DNA of 64,000 nt, taken from VBCK01 sp035939615. Lineage in GTDB: Bacteria > Pseudomonadota > Gammaproteobacteria > Burkholderiales > Burkholderiaceae_F. The translations under genes were made by a program, and so were the position numbers. The DNA lies in contig DASZFP010000022.1 in NCBI GenBank assembly GCA_035939615.1, positions 1 to 64,000 of the forward strand, in the 5' to 3' direction. Below are positions 42,220 through 51,347 of this stretch, piece after piece; position 1 is the first letter of the stretch; each line of letters starts with the position of its first letter. The notes beneath the pieces are model-generated. The model worked only from the letters and a program-made list of their open reading frames with translations. It made no database searches and had not been told where the DNA came from.

Positions 42220-43164
42220 ATGAAGATTCTGGTCGTCGGCGCCGGGGCGATCGGCGCATATTTTGGCGCCCGCCTGCTCGAGGCCGGCGTGGACACGACC
42301 TTTCTGGTGCGGCCGAAGCGCCAGGCGCAGTTGCGGGCGGGACTTTTCGTGCGCAGCCCCCACGGCGACATCCGGCTGCCAGCGCCCCCGACCGTCACGG
42401 CTGAGCGGGTGCAGAAGGGATTCGGTCTCGTCCTGCTCAGCTGCAAGGCCTATGACCTGCCCGGCGCGATCGAATCCTTGGCGCCGGCCGTCGATGCCGG
42501 CACGGCGATATTGCCTTTGCTGAACGGGATGCGTCATCTGGACGCGTTGACGGAGCGCTTCGGGCCGGAGCGGATCCTGGGAGGGCTGTGCCTGATCGCG
42601 GCGACCCTCGGGGAAGACGGCAGCGTGATTCACTTGAACGACAACCATGCGATCTCGTTCGGGGAACTCGCCGGCGCGCGCACGCCGCGCGCCGAGACGA
42701 TCGAGGCGCTGCTGGCCAAGGCCAAGTTCCAATCCAGGCTGAGCGAGACGATCGTCCAGGAGATGTGGGAGAAGTGGGTGTTCATCGCCGCGCTGGCCGG
42801 GTCGACCTGCTTGATGCGCGCCGCGGTCGGCGACATCGTTCGAAGCGGCAACGCGGAGCTGCTGCGGCGAATGCTGAGCGAATGCGCGCAGATTGCCGCC
42901 TCGCGGGGATTTGCGCCCCGCCCGCAGGCGATGGCGCGGGCCGAGGCCTTTCTGACGGATGCCGATTCGACGTTGACCGCTTCGATGATGCGCGACCTCG
43001 AACACGGCGCCAGGACCGAGGCCGATCACATCCTCGGCGATCTGCTGGCCCGCCGCGGTCCGCCCGCGGCGGACCTGTCGCTGCTGGACGTTGCCTTCGC
43101 CCAGCTCAAGAGCAACGAGTTGCGGCGGACGCGCGAAGTCGCCGCCACCCGCGCGCCGCAATAG
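42220..43164 (+). CDS. panE: 2-dehydropantoate 2-reductase family protein
   Basis: 314-residue NADPH-dependent reductase family member, which would convert ketopantoate to pantoate in pantothenate synthesis. GAGAIGAYFGARLL at 7-20 is the cofactor loop; LLSCKAYDL carries the catalytic-region Lys; PLLNGM and EKWVFIAALAG match the substrate site and C-terminal helical domain. ATG 42220 is preferred; an adjacent GTG at 42217 would add one residue. Family members with this fold sometimes act on other 2-keto acids, and no other pan gene is nearby. Confidence 0.82.
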   Translation: MKILVVGAGAIGAYFGARLLEAGVDTTFLVRPKRQAQLRAGLFVRSPHGDIRLPAPPTVTAERVQKGFGLVLLSCKAYDLPGAIESLAPAVDAGTAILPLLNGMRHLDALTERFGPERILGGLCLIAATLGEDGSVIHLNDNHAISFGELAGARTPRAETIEALLAKAKFQSRLSETIVQEMWEKWVFIAALAGSTCLMRAAVGDIVRSGNAELLRRMLSECAQIAASRGFAPRPQAMARAEAFLTDADSTLTASMMRDLEHGARTEADHILGDLLARRGPPAADLSLLDVAFAQLKSNELRRTREVAATRAPQ

Positions 43165-43175
43165 CAGCCGACCCA

Positions 43176-43982
43176 GTGGCCACCCAACTTCATCCGGCAA
43201 AGAAGATCTACCCCGGCCGCGGCGACCCGATCCGGATCGTTCCGCTGAGCCTGCCCGATGCGGTGCACCGGCCGACACCGGAGGCCGCGGCCGCCGGCGC
43301 GGCTGCGGCGCCGCGACTGACCTACCGCAACGGGCCGTTGCTGGAGGCGGTGGAAGTGTTCACGATCTTCTGGGGAACCGACTGGCAGAGCGCGGGCAAC
43401 GCGGCGCTGTCCTCGCAGATCAACCAGTTCTTCGACTACATCCTGACCAGTGCCCTGATCGACCAGCTGTCCGAGTACAACGCGCCGGGGTGGACCATCG
43501 GGCACGGCAAACACACCGGCACCCTGGTGCTCACCGAACCGGTGCTGAAGCAGTCGGTGTCCGACACGGCGATCCAGCACACGCTGCAGCAGCAGATCGC
43601 GTCCAATTCGGCGGTGCCGCCGCCCGGGCCCAACGCGCTCTACTTCATCTATCTTCCCCCGGGGGTGCGCGCCGTCCAGGGCGGCTCGGCTTCCTGCCAG
43701 GCCTTTTGCGGCTATCACAACGACATCTCCGGCCAGATCTTCTACGCGGTGGTGCCGTATCCGGGATGCAGCGGCTGCACCGGCGGCCTGTCGGTATTCG
43801 AGGCGATCACGTCCGTGAGCTCGCACGAACTGTGCGAAGCGATCACCGATCCGATTCCGGGGCAGGGCTGGTACGACGACACCAACGGGGAAATCGGCGA
43901 CATCTGCGCCTGGAAGACCAAACAGCTGGGCGCGTACACCGTTCAGCTGGAGTGGTCCAACCAGGCCAATCAATGCCGGTAG
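43176..43982 (+). CDS. Uncharacterised protein with HELxEAxTDP motif, EXORDIUM-like
   Basis: 268-residue protein of unknown function, GTG start 11 nt after panE. The C-terminal part contains SSHELCEAITDPIPGQGWYD and then GEIGDICAW, a pattern I know from EXORDIUM/phosphate-induced proteins and some putative zinc peptidases (His-Glu followed by Glu/Asp). The central part has EVFTIFWGTDW and a Cys-rich CQAFCGYHN and CSGC stretch. No signal peptide is visible although relatives are generally extracellular. The stop overlaps the next gene's start region by 10 nt. Metal-dependent hydrolase activity is possible but inferred from the motif only. Confidence 0.6.
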   Translation: MATQLHPAKKIYPGRGDPIRIVPLSLPDAVHRPTPEAAAAGAAAAPRLTYRNGPLLEAVEVFTIFWGTDWQSAGNAALSSQINQFFDYILTSALIDQLSEYNAPGWTIGHGKHTGTLVLTEPVLKQSVSDTAIQHTLQQQIASNSAVPPPGPNALYFIYLPPGVRAVQGGSASCQAFCGYHNDISGQIFYAVVPYPGCSGCTGGLSVFEAITSVSSHELCEAITDPIPGQGWYDDTNGEIGDICAWKTKQLGAYTVQLEWSNQANQCR

Positions 43983-44686
43983 GTTGGGGCAGCTCCGCCT
44001 TCGCCGAGGCTCCCTCCTTCGCCAAGGCTACGGAGGGCAAGCCGGCGGACAAGGCCGCCTTCGGCAGCCAGTGGTGTGCGGTCGCCGCGCTGGCCGCCAT
44101 CGCCGTGTTGCTTTGGACGCCGGCCCGGGCGGGCGGTTTTCTCGGGATCGACCACCGCTGGAGCTACGATGACAGCGGCGTGTGGAAGCGCAGCAACCAG
44201 CTGATCCTGATGGATTCGCTGATCGGGGGTGAAATACTGTGCGGCCTGTGGGAGGGCGGCGCCACGCGCATCGGCAACACCTGCTGGCGGGCGATCGACT
44301 CGTCGCTGATCGCAGGCGCCTCGGCGCAGATCCTGAAGTATGTCTTCACGCGGGCGCGGCCAAGGCAGGGCAACGACCCCAACGCATGGTTCCAGGGCGG
44401 ATCGCACTACAGCTTTCCGAGCGGGGAGGTCGCGGCCGTGAGCTCGATCGTTACGCCGTTCATCCTCGCGTATCGCAGTGACCAACCGGCGGTGTGGGCG
44501 CTGGAGGCGCTGCCGCTGTATGACGGCATCGCGCGCATGAAGGTGCAGGCGCACTGGCAGACCGACGTGCTGGCCGGATTCGCGATCGGCACCGCGGCCG
44601 GCTATTACGCCTGGCGCCGTGAAAATCCGTTCGTGGTGGGTCTGATGCCGCACGGCATTTACGTCGGGCTCAAGCATCAGCTATGA
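43973..44686 (+). CDS. PAP2-superfamily phosphatase-like membrane protein
   Basis: 237-residue protein with PAP2 motifs KYVFTRARP, SFPSGE and RMKVQAHWQTD. Motif 2 normally ends in His (PSGH); here it is Glu, removing the general acid, so activity may be lost or altered. Helices are predicted near 35-53 and in the catalytic half. Residues 10-30 (SSAFAEAPSFAKATEGKPAD) are encoded by a GC-rich repeat inserted between the start and the first helix. The start overlaps the upstream gene by 10 nt. Substrate would be lipid phosphates if active. Confidence 0.75.
   Translation: MPVGWGSSAFAEAPSFAKATEGKPADKAAFGSQWCAVAALAAIAVLLWTPARAGGFLGIDHRWSYDDSGVWKRSNQLILMDSLIGGEILCGLWEGGATRIGNTCWRAIDSSLIAGASAQILKYVFTRARPRQGNDPNAWFQGGSHYSFPSGEVAAVSSIVTPFILAYRSDQPAVWALEALPLYDGIARMKVQAHWQTDVLAGFAIGTAAGYYAWRRENPFVVGLMPHGIYVGLKHQL
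44012..44040. repeat. Dispersed CCTCCTTCGCC repeat inside the PAP2-like gene
   Basis: CCCTCCTTCGCC followed five bases or fewer later by GGCTACGGAGGGCA. The same pattern recurs inverted at 61628-61658 and, with point changes, at 61529-61562. It adds about ten in-frame codons near the N-terminus of the host gene. Confidence 0.6.
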
Positions 44687-44723
44687 GGCCGGTGCAACGG
44701 GCGTATCGCGGAATCGGGCCGTC

Positions 44724-45266
44724 ATGAGCAAGGTTCGATGCAAATGGGCGCAGTCGAACGAACTGCTGATGGCCTACCACGACAAGGAGTGGGGCGTACC
44801 GGTGCATGACGACCGGCGCCTGTTCGAAATGCTGAACCTGGAGGGTGCGCAGGCGGGCCTGAGCTGGCTCACGATTCTGCAGAAACGCGCCAACTACCGG
44901 AAGGCATTCGACCGGTTCAACGCCCGCAAAATCGTCGGCTACGGCGCTGCCCGCAAAGCGGCTCTGCTGAAGAACGAGGGCATCGTTCGAAACCGGCTCA
45001 AGATCAACGCGGTGATCGAAAACGCCAAGGCCTTCATCCAGGTTCAAGGCGAGTTCGGCAGTTTCGACCATTACATCTGGCAGTTCGTCGGTGGCAAGCC
45101 GGCTAAAAGACGGCAGGCGCTCGCGGCCAGCGACCAGATGAGCAGAGACCTGAAGAAACGCGGCTTCAAATTCGTCGGCGCGACCATCTGCTACGCCTTC
45201 ATGCAGGCGGTCGGCATGGTCAACGACCACTCCAGGGAGTGCTTCCGGGCCAGGCGGCCCGGATAG
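44724..45266 (+). CDS. tag: DNA-3-methyladenine glycosylase I
   Basis: 180-residue base-excision repair enzyme removing 3-methyladenine. RCKWAQ, AYHDKEWGVPVHDDRRLFE, LEGAQAGLSWLTIL and KKRGFKFVGATICYAFMQA are strongly conserved with Escherichia coli Tag. The structural zinc ligands are present: C6, H19, H169 and C173. Cytoplasmic, single domain, normal length. Not obviously in an operon: 37 nt after the PAP2-like gene. Confidence 0.95.
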   Translation: MSKVRCKWAQSNELLMAYHDKEWGVPVHDDRRLFEMLNLEGAQAGLSWLTILQKRANYRKAFDRFNARKIVGYGAARKAALLKNEGIVRNRLKINAVIENAKAFIQVQGEFGSFDHYIWQFVGGKPAKRRQALAASDQMSRDLKKRGFKFVGATICYAFMQAVGMVNDHSRECFRARRPG

Positions 45267-45613
45267 ACGTCACGGGCCTTGATGGATGTCGGCGCCTTTC
45301 GGCGGTTTACAAGTTCAGCGCGTGATGCGTTCATGGCGGTTCCCGACCGCTGATTGATCTCGCTGATCTACCGAGATTCGCGAAGCATCCTTTGCTTTGA
45401 GCGCAGCTCGCAAGAGCAGGTCGAACGTCGCTTTCGATTCTCCCGCGTGCTACCGAACACGGTGTGTTCCCGCTCGACGGTTCAAGGTTCAACGATGCAA
45501 GAAGAATATTTGTGTTCGGACGCCGGAGAGCAGATCGCGGGCGACGCCCCATTGACAAGGCGCCTTGGAGCAACTAACAACACCGATATACAACGTCCGA
45601 GGGGGAGTCGCCA
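45267..45613. other. Intergenic region upstream of the GloVer-repeat gene
   Basis: 347 bases, visibly lower in GC than the surroundings. The only recognisable item is a promoter-like TTGACA near its 3' end. No gene or RNA recognised. Confidence 0.5.
45552..45580 (+). promoter_or_regulatory. Candidate sigma-70 promoter
   Basis: Perfect -35 TTGACA (45552-45557), 17-bp spacer, weak -10 TAACAA (45575-45580), 33 nt before the start of the GloVer-repeat gene. Confidence 0.35.
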
Positions 45614-46696
45614 ATGAGTCCAAAGCCCGCCGTTCTATCTCTGTTCTTCGCGGCGTTTTTGTTCACCGCCACCTCCGCCGGTGCTACAGACACGCTCAGC
45701 GTAATCCATAAGTTCCTTGGTGGGAGTGACGGGGACGATCCGACTGCCATGATCCAGGCATCCGACGGCAATTTCTACGGCACCACCTACCTGTCCGTTG
45801 GCACTGTTTTCAAGGTCACGCCGGATGGGCAGTTCACGACTCTGTTCGTAGCTACGCACAACTCGAACCGCTATTTCTACGGCGACTTCTTCACGAGCGT
45901 GGTCGAAGGGCCCGATGGCTTTCTATACGTCATATCCCGCGGGAGCAACAGCAACCCGAACCCAACGCTTTTCAGGATCAGCAAGTCGGGCACCGACTAT
46001 CAAGTGGTGCTGGAGGAGGCGCCAAACAGTCTGTCGGTGGCCTCCGATGGCAACTTCTATGGGGCGGACGGCAATGGGATATTCCGGCTGACGACCGTCG
46101 GCACGTACACGGTGCTGACCCCGGCGGGTACCGGTGGAATCACGCAGAGCGGCTTCGGCAAACAGGCATCGGACGGAAACTTCTACGGAATCTGCTCGGT
46201 CGCAAACGTCTCCGGCCCGCCGCACGTGTGCCGCGTCACGACCTCCGGCCAGGTGACCGCGATCTTCCAGTTCCCCAGTGGGCGATGGCCTGCGAACGGG
46301 GTCTTGAGGCAAGGATCGGATGGCTTTCTATACGGTGCTGCGTGGAAGAATAACTATGCCTCTGAGTTGATTTTTCAGCTCAGCACGTCGGGCAGCTACC
46401 GGGAGATTTATAACAGCCCCAACAACTGCACTCCGAAGACCGGGTGCAGCACGGTAATTCAGGCATCGGACGGCAATCTGTGGATCACCAATCCGCCTGG
46501 GCAGTCCGTCTACTCGATCACGCCGACCGGCGGCGCGCTGCTGCAAACGGTCTCTTTCTCCGGAATCGGTCATCCTCAGTTCTTGATTCAGGCACCCAGC
46601 GGCATCCTGTATGGAACGACGGGCGAACCAAATCCCGCGTATTACGACGCCGGGACGGTTTTTTCGCTCAACGCGGGCCTGCCGCCGCCGAAGTAA
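45614..46696 (+). CDS. Secreted GloVer-repeat beta-propeller-like protein
   Basis: 360-residue exported protein with a signal peptide (hydrophobic 6-22, cleavage near SAGA-T). It has repeated units of about 45-50 residues built on SDGNFYG and GTVFKVTPDG, the pattern of the choice-of-anchor GloVer family, probably folding as a propeller. No C-terminal membrane anchor is seen; it ends with LNAGLPPPK. GGGGGAG precedes the ATG. Base composition is lower in GC than its neighbours, a possible sign of transfer. Function unknown; surface or extracellular location inferred. Confidence 0.78.
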   Translation: MSPKPAVLSLFFAAFLFTATSAGATDTLSVIHKFLGGSDGDDPTAMIQASDGNFYGTTYLSVGTVFKVTPDGQFTTLFVATHNSNRYFYGDFFTSVVEGPDGFLYVISRGSNSNPNPTLFRISKSGTDYQVVLEEAPNSLSVASDGNFYGADGNGIFRLTTVGTYTVLTPAGTGGITQSGFGKQASDGNFYGICSVANVSGPPHVCRVTTSGQVTAIFQFPSGRWPANGVLRQGSDGFLYGAAWKNNYASELIFQLSTSGSYREIYNSPNNCTPKTGCSTVIQASDGNLWITNPPGQSVYSITPTGGALLQTVSFSGIGHPQFLIQAPSGILYGTTGEPNPAYYDAGTVFSLNAGLPPPK

Positions 46697-46750
46697 GCTG
46701 CACGCGCGAGGCGAGGCAACGCCCGCGCGGGCAATGGCTCGAACACGTGT

Positions 46751-46771
46751 CCCCCGGTTTACTTCCGGGGG
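46751..46771. terminator. Hairpin after the GloVer-repeat gene
   Basis: 7-bp perfect inverted repeat CCCCCGG / CCGGGGG with a 7-nt loop, 54 nt after the stop and before the opposing aminotransferase stop (46885). No T-tract. Confidence 0.45.
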
Positions 46772-46884
46772 GCATGTAGTTCAGAAGACAGCGGTCTACC
46801 GGCGAATTGAGAAGAAGGCAAGTGACTTGTGCAGCGTAAGGCCCTGCATCGAATTCGGCTGGGGCTATCAGGTATTCTGAGAAT

Positions 46885-48129
46885 CTACACTGCTCGCAAG
46901 CAGCGATCCAGGGCCCGCGCCAGCCGCTGCACCGCGACGTCGAGCTCGGCCGGAGCGGCCGTCGCGAACGACAACCGCAAGGTGGATCGATCGGGCGCGT
47001 CGGCGTAAAAGGCGCTGCCGGGCACGAAGATCATCCCCTCGTCGATGGCGCTGCGCAGCACATCCGAGGCGTCGACTGCCTCGTTCAAGCGCGCCCACAC
47101 GAACATGCCGCCCTCGGGGCGGTTGTATTCGATGCGGCCGCCCAGATGGCGGTCCAGCGCGGCCGCGAGGGCCTCGTTGCGTTCGCGGTAAGCGGCCCGG
47201 ATCGAGGGCAGCCGGGCCTCGAGCTGGCCGCTTGCCAGGTAGCGGGCGGCGATTTCCTGCGCGAGGGTGGACGAATGCAGGTCCATGCCCTGCTTGCAGA
47301 TGGCGGCCTGCTCGCGCACCGCCGGCGGCAGCACGATCCAGCCGAGCCGCAGTCCTGGCGCGACGATCTTCGACAGCGACGACAGGTAACCGCACCAGTG
47401 GGCGGCCCCGGGCACTTCGGAGGCGAGCGCGATCAAGGGCGGAACGCTGGCGCCGAATGAGCGAAGCTCGCCGTACGGGTCGTCCTCGAGGAGGAAGATC
47501 CTGCGGGCGGCCGCGGTCCGCAGCAGGCTCAAGCGGCGCTCGCGGTTGAGCGTGGCGCCGCTGGGATTGGCAAAATTGGCGACCACGTAGATCAGCTTGA
47601 CCGTCTCGCCGGCCTGCGCCGCCGCATCGAGCACGGCATCCAGATCCTCGGCGCGGGCGCCGTGGGCGTCGCTGTCGATCGACCGGAACGAGGCCTGCGC
47701 CAGCGCGAAGGTCTGCAAAGCGGCCAGGTAGGCCGGGCGCTCGACCACGACGACGTCGCCCGGGTCGACGAACAGGCGCGCCATCAGGTCGATACCCTGC
47801 TGCGAGCCAGTCGTCACAACGATGTCTTCCTCGGCCGGCGCGGCCCCGCGCGAGGCCGTCAGGCGCGCGAGCTCGCGCTTAAGGGCCGGCTGGCCCTCGG
47901 TCAGACCGTATTGCAGCGCTCGAACGGGCTCCCCGGCGAGCACCTCGTCGGCGGCGCGCCGCAGCCCCTCGAAATCGAAGGTCTGGGGCGAGGGCAGTCC
48001 GCCCGCGAGCGAAATGATGCCCGGGCGCTGGGCGAACTTCAGCAGGTCACGGATCACCGAGCTCTGAACGCCGCGCAACCGGGATGAAAAGCGGTAGGCG
48101 CCAGGCGCCTCGGAATCGGTTGACTTCAT
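46885..48129 (-). CDS. PLP-dependent aminotransferase, class I/II (2-aminoadipate type)
   Basis: 414-residue fold-type I aminotransferase. ISLAGGLPSP, ALQYGLTEGQPALKRELA, VVTTGSQQGIDL and FANPSGATLNRERR are typical of the LysN/2-aminoadipate group. The PLP Lys is in SSLSKIVAPGLRLGW and an Arg in TLRLSFA binds the substrate carboxylate. It lacks the N-terminal GntR domain of MocR regulators. ATG 48129 lies 13 nt after GGAGGT. Substrate probably an aliphatic or aromatic 2-amino acid. Divergent from the small membrane protein gene with a 100-nt gap. Confidence 0.88.
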   Translation of the reverse strand: MKSTDSEAPGAYRFSSRLRGVQSSVIRDLLKFAQRPGIISLAGGLPSPQTFDFEGLRRAADEVLAGEPVRALQYGLTEGQPALKRELARLTASRGAAPAEEDIVVTTGSQQGIDLMARLFVDPGDVVVVERPAYLAALQTFALAQASFRSIDSDAHGARAEDLDAVLDAAAQAGETVKLIYVVANFANPSGATLNRERRLSLLRTAAARRIFLLEDDPYGELRSFGASVPPLIALASEVPGAAHWCGYLSSLSKIVAPGLRLGWIVLPPAVREQAAICKQGMDLHSSTLAQEIAARYLASGQLEARLPSIRAAYRERNEALAAALDRHLGGRIEYNRPEGGMFVWARLNEAVDASDVLRSAIDEGMIFVPGSAFYADAPDRSTLRLSFATAAPAELDVAVQRLARALDRCLRAV

Positions 48130-48229
48130 TTGTGCGCAATTTACCTCCAAAAGGTGGCGGCGTAGTCTTTTGAATGCGCCCGCAAACGCACCCGGCGCGG
48201 ACCGTTCAAAAACCAATGGAGGAGACAAC

Positions 48230-48652
48230 GTGAACCGAAAATTCTTCATCGCCTGGATCGTGCTGTTTGTCGCCTGGTTCATCGGCAGCTTCATCGTCCA
48301 TGGCGTGCTGCTGCATTCCGACTACCTGCAACTCACCGGCCTGTTCCGCACTGAGGACGACGCGCACAAGTACTTTGCGTTGATGGTGCTGGCGCACCTG
48401 ATGCTGTCGGGCGCTTTCGTGTGGATCTACGCGCGCGGCGTCGAGGCCAAGGCGTGGACGGCCCAGGGCGTGCGTTTCGGCGTTGCCGTTGCGCTGCTCA
48501 CCGTCGTGCCGACCTACATCATCTATTTCGTCGTGCAGCCCATGCCCGGTGGCGTGGTGATCAAGCAGATCGTCTTCGACAGCGTCCTGACCGTGGTGCT
48601 CGGGGTCATCGTCGCCTGGCTGTATCGGGACAAGGCCGCCGCGCCGGCTTGA
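48230..48652 (+). CDS. Small four-helix membrane protein of unknown function
   Basis: 140-residue inner-membrane protein with four predicted helices (about 5-24, 46-68, 79-100, 113-134). GTG start with TGGAGGAG just upstream. HGVLLHSDYLQLTGLFRTEDDAHKYF between helices 1 and 2 has several conserved-looking polar residues. I do not recognise a characterised family. It lies 36 nt before the MASE1 kinase and could be co-transcribed. Confidence 0.7.
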   Translation: MNRKFFIAWIVLFVAWFIGSFIVHGVLLHSDYLQLTGLFRTEDDAHKYFALMVLAHLMLSGAFVWIYARGVEAKAWTAQGVRFGVAVALLTVVPTYIIYFVVQPMPGGVVIKQIVFDSVLTVVLGVIVAWLYRDKAAAPA

Positions 48653-48688
48653 CGGCAGCCGCCTCTGGCGACGGGCGCGAGAGTCGAA

Positions 48689-51337
48689 ATGGCTGGCGGG
48701 CGCACATGGCTGGTGACCTTGCTGCGCATCGCGCTCCTGACCGTCGCGTACGCCGCCGTGGGCGCGGCGGCGCTGCAACTGGCGATCCCGCCCGGTTACG
48801 CCGCGCCCATATTCCCTCCGGCCGGCATCATGCTCGCGGCCGGTGTCATCTACGGATACAGCGTACTGCCGGCCGTGTTTTTGGGCTCCTTGCTGATGCG
48901 GGCCATCGTGTTCGGCGGGCTGCTGGATGGACACGCCGCGCTGCAGTCGGTCGCGGTCATCGTGAGCCTGGCCTCGACCGTGCAGACCGGGATCGGGATC
49001 CGGGTGGCCAAGGCCCTGTGCGGACCGGAACCGGCGTTGGACACGCCGGAAACGATCGTGCGCTTCGTGCTGATGTGCCCGCTGGTGGCACTGGTGGGCT
49101 CGAGCATCTCGGTTCCGACGCTGATCGGGTGGAACATCGTCGCGCCCGGCAATGCGCTGTTCGACTGGTGGAACTGGTGGCTCGGCGACACGCTCGGCAT
49201 CCTGGTCGGAGCTCCGATCATGTTCGCGCTGTTTGCCAGGCCGCGCGAAAACTGGAGCGCACGCAAATGGACGGTGGCGCTGCCTCTGCTCGTGATGATC
49301 GGGCTGGGCGTGATGACGGCCGGCATGATCGCGCGGTGGGAGGACCAGCGCATCGAGGCCCGCTTCAGGTCCGATGCGCAAAAACTGGTGGGCGCCTTTC
49401 GCAACGAGCTCAGGCTCGACGTGCTGGCCGTGCAGGCGGCGGCGCTCGGCCAGGCGCAGTTCGACGACTCGTCCGACTCGACCCGATGGCTGAGCGAGGC
49501 GCCGTCCATCCAGTCGATCGGCCGGGTGACGCTGCCCAAGGCCGGCAGCGCAGCGATGATGCCGGTCCTCGATGTGGCATCGAGCCGGCGCGCCAAGGAC
49601 GAGCGCATCCTGGCCGCGCCCGCGGTGCAGGCGGCGCTGCAGCGCGCGCTCTCCAGCGGGCAGATCGCCGCGAGCGAGCCGTGGGCGTTCGGCAGCGGGC
49701 ACGAACAGCGGGTCGAGTTTCTGGTCTGGATTCCGGATGCGGGCGGCGCGGCGCGCGCGGGCGCCGTCGCCTCAAAGCCGGTCTACGCCGTGCTCAACGT
49801 GCGGCGCCTCGACCCAAGACAGCTGATCGACGCCGGCAGCGGCCTGGCGATCTGCTGGGTTGACCGCACCGGGGGAGGGACCGCGCGCCGCATCGCCGGT
49901 CCTGACGAGTGCGAGCGGCCGGTCGAGGGCCAGCCCTTGAAATACGAAGCGGAGATGCCGCTGTGGGGAAGGGACTGGCTGGTTCGCGTGGTCGCAACGC
50001 CGCGCTACGCCGGGGCGCTGCGCAGCTGGGGCCCGTGGGCGTTTTCGGCGCTGGCCGTGCTGGCCATCGCGACCACCGGCGCCTTTCTGCTGTTGCTGAC
50101 CGGGCGCGCCCAGACCGTCGGCCGGCTGGTGCTCCAGCGCACCGCCGAGCTGGAGCGCGAAAAAGCCGCGGTGCGAAGCGCCGAGCAGCAGCGGCTGGTC
50201 GCCGAGGAGGCGCGGCAGGCCAAGGACGACTTCCTGTCGCGAATGAATCACGAGCTGCGCACGCCGTTGAACGCGATTCTCGGATTCGCCCAGATCCTGG
50301 CCGGCAGCCCCGCCGAGCCGCTGTCCGAACGGCAGCGTCGCCAGATCGGACACATCGAAACCGCCGGCTGGCACCTGCTGGCGATGATCGACGATCTGCT
50401 GGACCTGTCACGCATCGAAGCGGGCACGGTGCGGCTCTCGCTGGAACCGATGGCGCTGGATCCGGCGATCCGCGATACGGTCACGATGCTGACGAGCCTG
50501 GCGGCCCAGCAGCAGGTCGCGGTCCGGGTCGCCATCGATCCCGGCGGCGGCCTGGTTCTGGCCGACGCGACGCGCCTGAAACAGGTGCTCGCGAATCTGC
50601 TGAGCAACGCGATCAAGTACAACACGCGCGCAGGCAGCGTCACCATCAGCGCTGCTCCGGGCGCCGGCGACCGGGTCGTCATCACCGTGACCGACACGGG
50701 CCAGGGAATGTCGGCGACGCAGCTCACCGAGCTGTTCCAACCCTTCAACCGGCTCGGTCGCGAATCCGGTCCGGTGCCGGGGACCGGGATCGGGCTGGTG
50801 GTGACCAAGAAGCTGGTCGAGTTGATGAACGGCACCATCGAGGTGAGCAGCGTCGAGGCGCAAGGCAGCACCTTCTCGATCAGTCTGCCGGCCGCGCATA
50901 CCGGTGCGGCGCTCAACCCGCAAAGCGGCCGGCCGAGCGAGAGCGCCGCGCGCTACGGCAGCCGTCGCGTTGCGTACTTCGAAGACAATCCGCTCAATGC
51001 CGAAGTGATGCGGGCGGTCCTGTCGGCGCGGCCGCAGGTGAAGCTGGATATCTACACGCGCGCAGTCGAGGGCCTGGCGGCGATCCGCAACGAAGCCGTC
51101 GATTTGCTGCTGATGGACATGAGCCTGCCGGATGCGCGCGGCATCGACGTTCTGCGCAGCTTAAAAGGCGATGCCTCGATGATGCGAACGCCGGTCATCA
51201 TCGTGTCGGCCGACTCGGTCGCCGAGCACGTGCGCGAGGCGCTGCGCAACGGGGCCATGGCCTACATCGTCAAGCCGATCGAGCGGGTCCGGATGCTGGA
51301 GCAGATCGATCGGGCGCTGGCTTCTCCGCCCGGGTGA
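48689..51337 (+). CDS. Hybrid histidine kinase with MASE1 sensor and receiver
   Basis: 882-residue inner-membrane kinase. Residues 1-215 form an eight-helix MASE1-like sensor (AAPIFPPAGIMLAAGVIYG, WNWWLGDTLGILVGAP). A periplasmic CHASE-like loop (about 225-450) and another helix (about 452-472) follow, then a coiled coil, HisKA with H521 in NHELRTPLNAILGF, HATPase_c (NLLSNAIKY, DTGQGM, GTGIGLVV) and a receiver with D810 and K in IVKPIERVRM. The fusion of MASE1 to a CHASE-like loop and a hybrid core is less common. It converges on the LuxR-type gene with a 10-nt gap. Signal unknown. Confidence 0.9.
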   Translation: MAGGRTWLVTLLRIALLTVAYAAVGAAALQLAIPPGYAAPIFPPAGIMLAAGVIYGYSVLPAVFLGSLLMRAIVFGGLLDGHAALQSVAVIVSLASTVQTGIGIRVAKALCGPEPALDTPETIVRFVLMCPLVALVGSSISVPTLIGWNIVAPGNALFDWWNWWLGDTLGILVGAPIMFALFARPRENWSARKWTVALPLLVMIGLGVMTAGMIARWEDQRIEARFRSDAQKLVGAFRNELRLDVLAVQAAALGQAQFDDSSDSTRWLSEAPSIQSIGRVTLPKAGSAAMMPVLDVASSRRAKDERILAAPAVQAALQRALSSGQIAASEPWAFGSGHEQRVEFLVWIPDAGGAARAGAVASKPVYAVLNVRRLDPRQLIDAGSGLAICWVDRTGGGTARRIAGPDECERPVEGQPLKYEAEMPLWGRDWLVRVVATPRYAGALRSWGPWAFSALAVLAIATTGAFLLLLTGRAQTVGRLVLQRTAELEREKAAVRSAEQQRLVAEEARQAKDDFLSRMNHELRTPLNAILGFAQILAGSPAEPLSERQRRQIGHIETAGWHLLAMIDDLLDLSRIEAGTVRLSLEPMALDPAIRDTVTMLTSLAAQQQVAVRVAIDPGGGLVLADATRLKQVLANLLSNAIKYNTRAGSVTISAAPGAGDRVVITVTDTGQGMSATQLTELFQPFNRLGRESGPVPGTGIGLVVTKKLVELMNGTIEVSSVEAQGSTFSISLPAAHTGAALNPQSGRPSESAARYGSRRVAYFEDNPLNAEVMRAVLSARPQVKLDIYTRAVEGLAAIRNEAVDLLLMDMSLPDARGIDVLRSLKGDASMMRTPVIIVSADSVAEHVREALRNGAMAYIVKPIERVRMLEQIDRALASPPG

Positions 51338-51347
51338 ATCGCGCCGC

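Noticed and set aside
48206..49702. Long minus-strand frame opposite the MASE1 kinase
   Set aside because: Low-complexity His/Arg/Gln-rich translation with no domain, opposite a gene with full kinase motifs.
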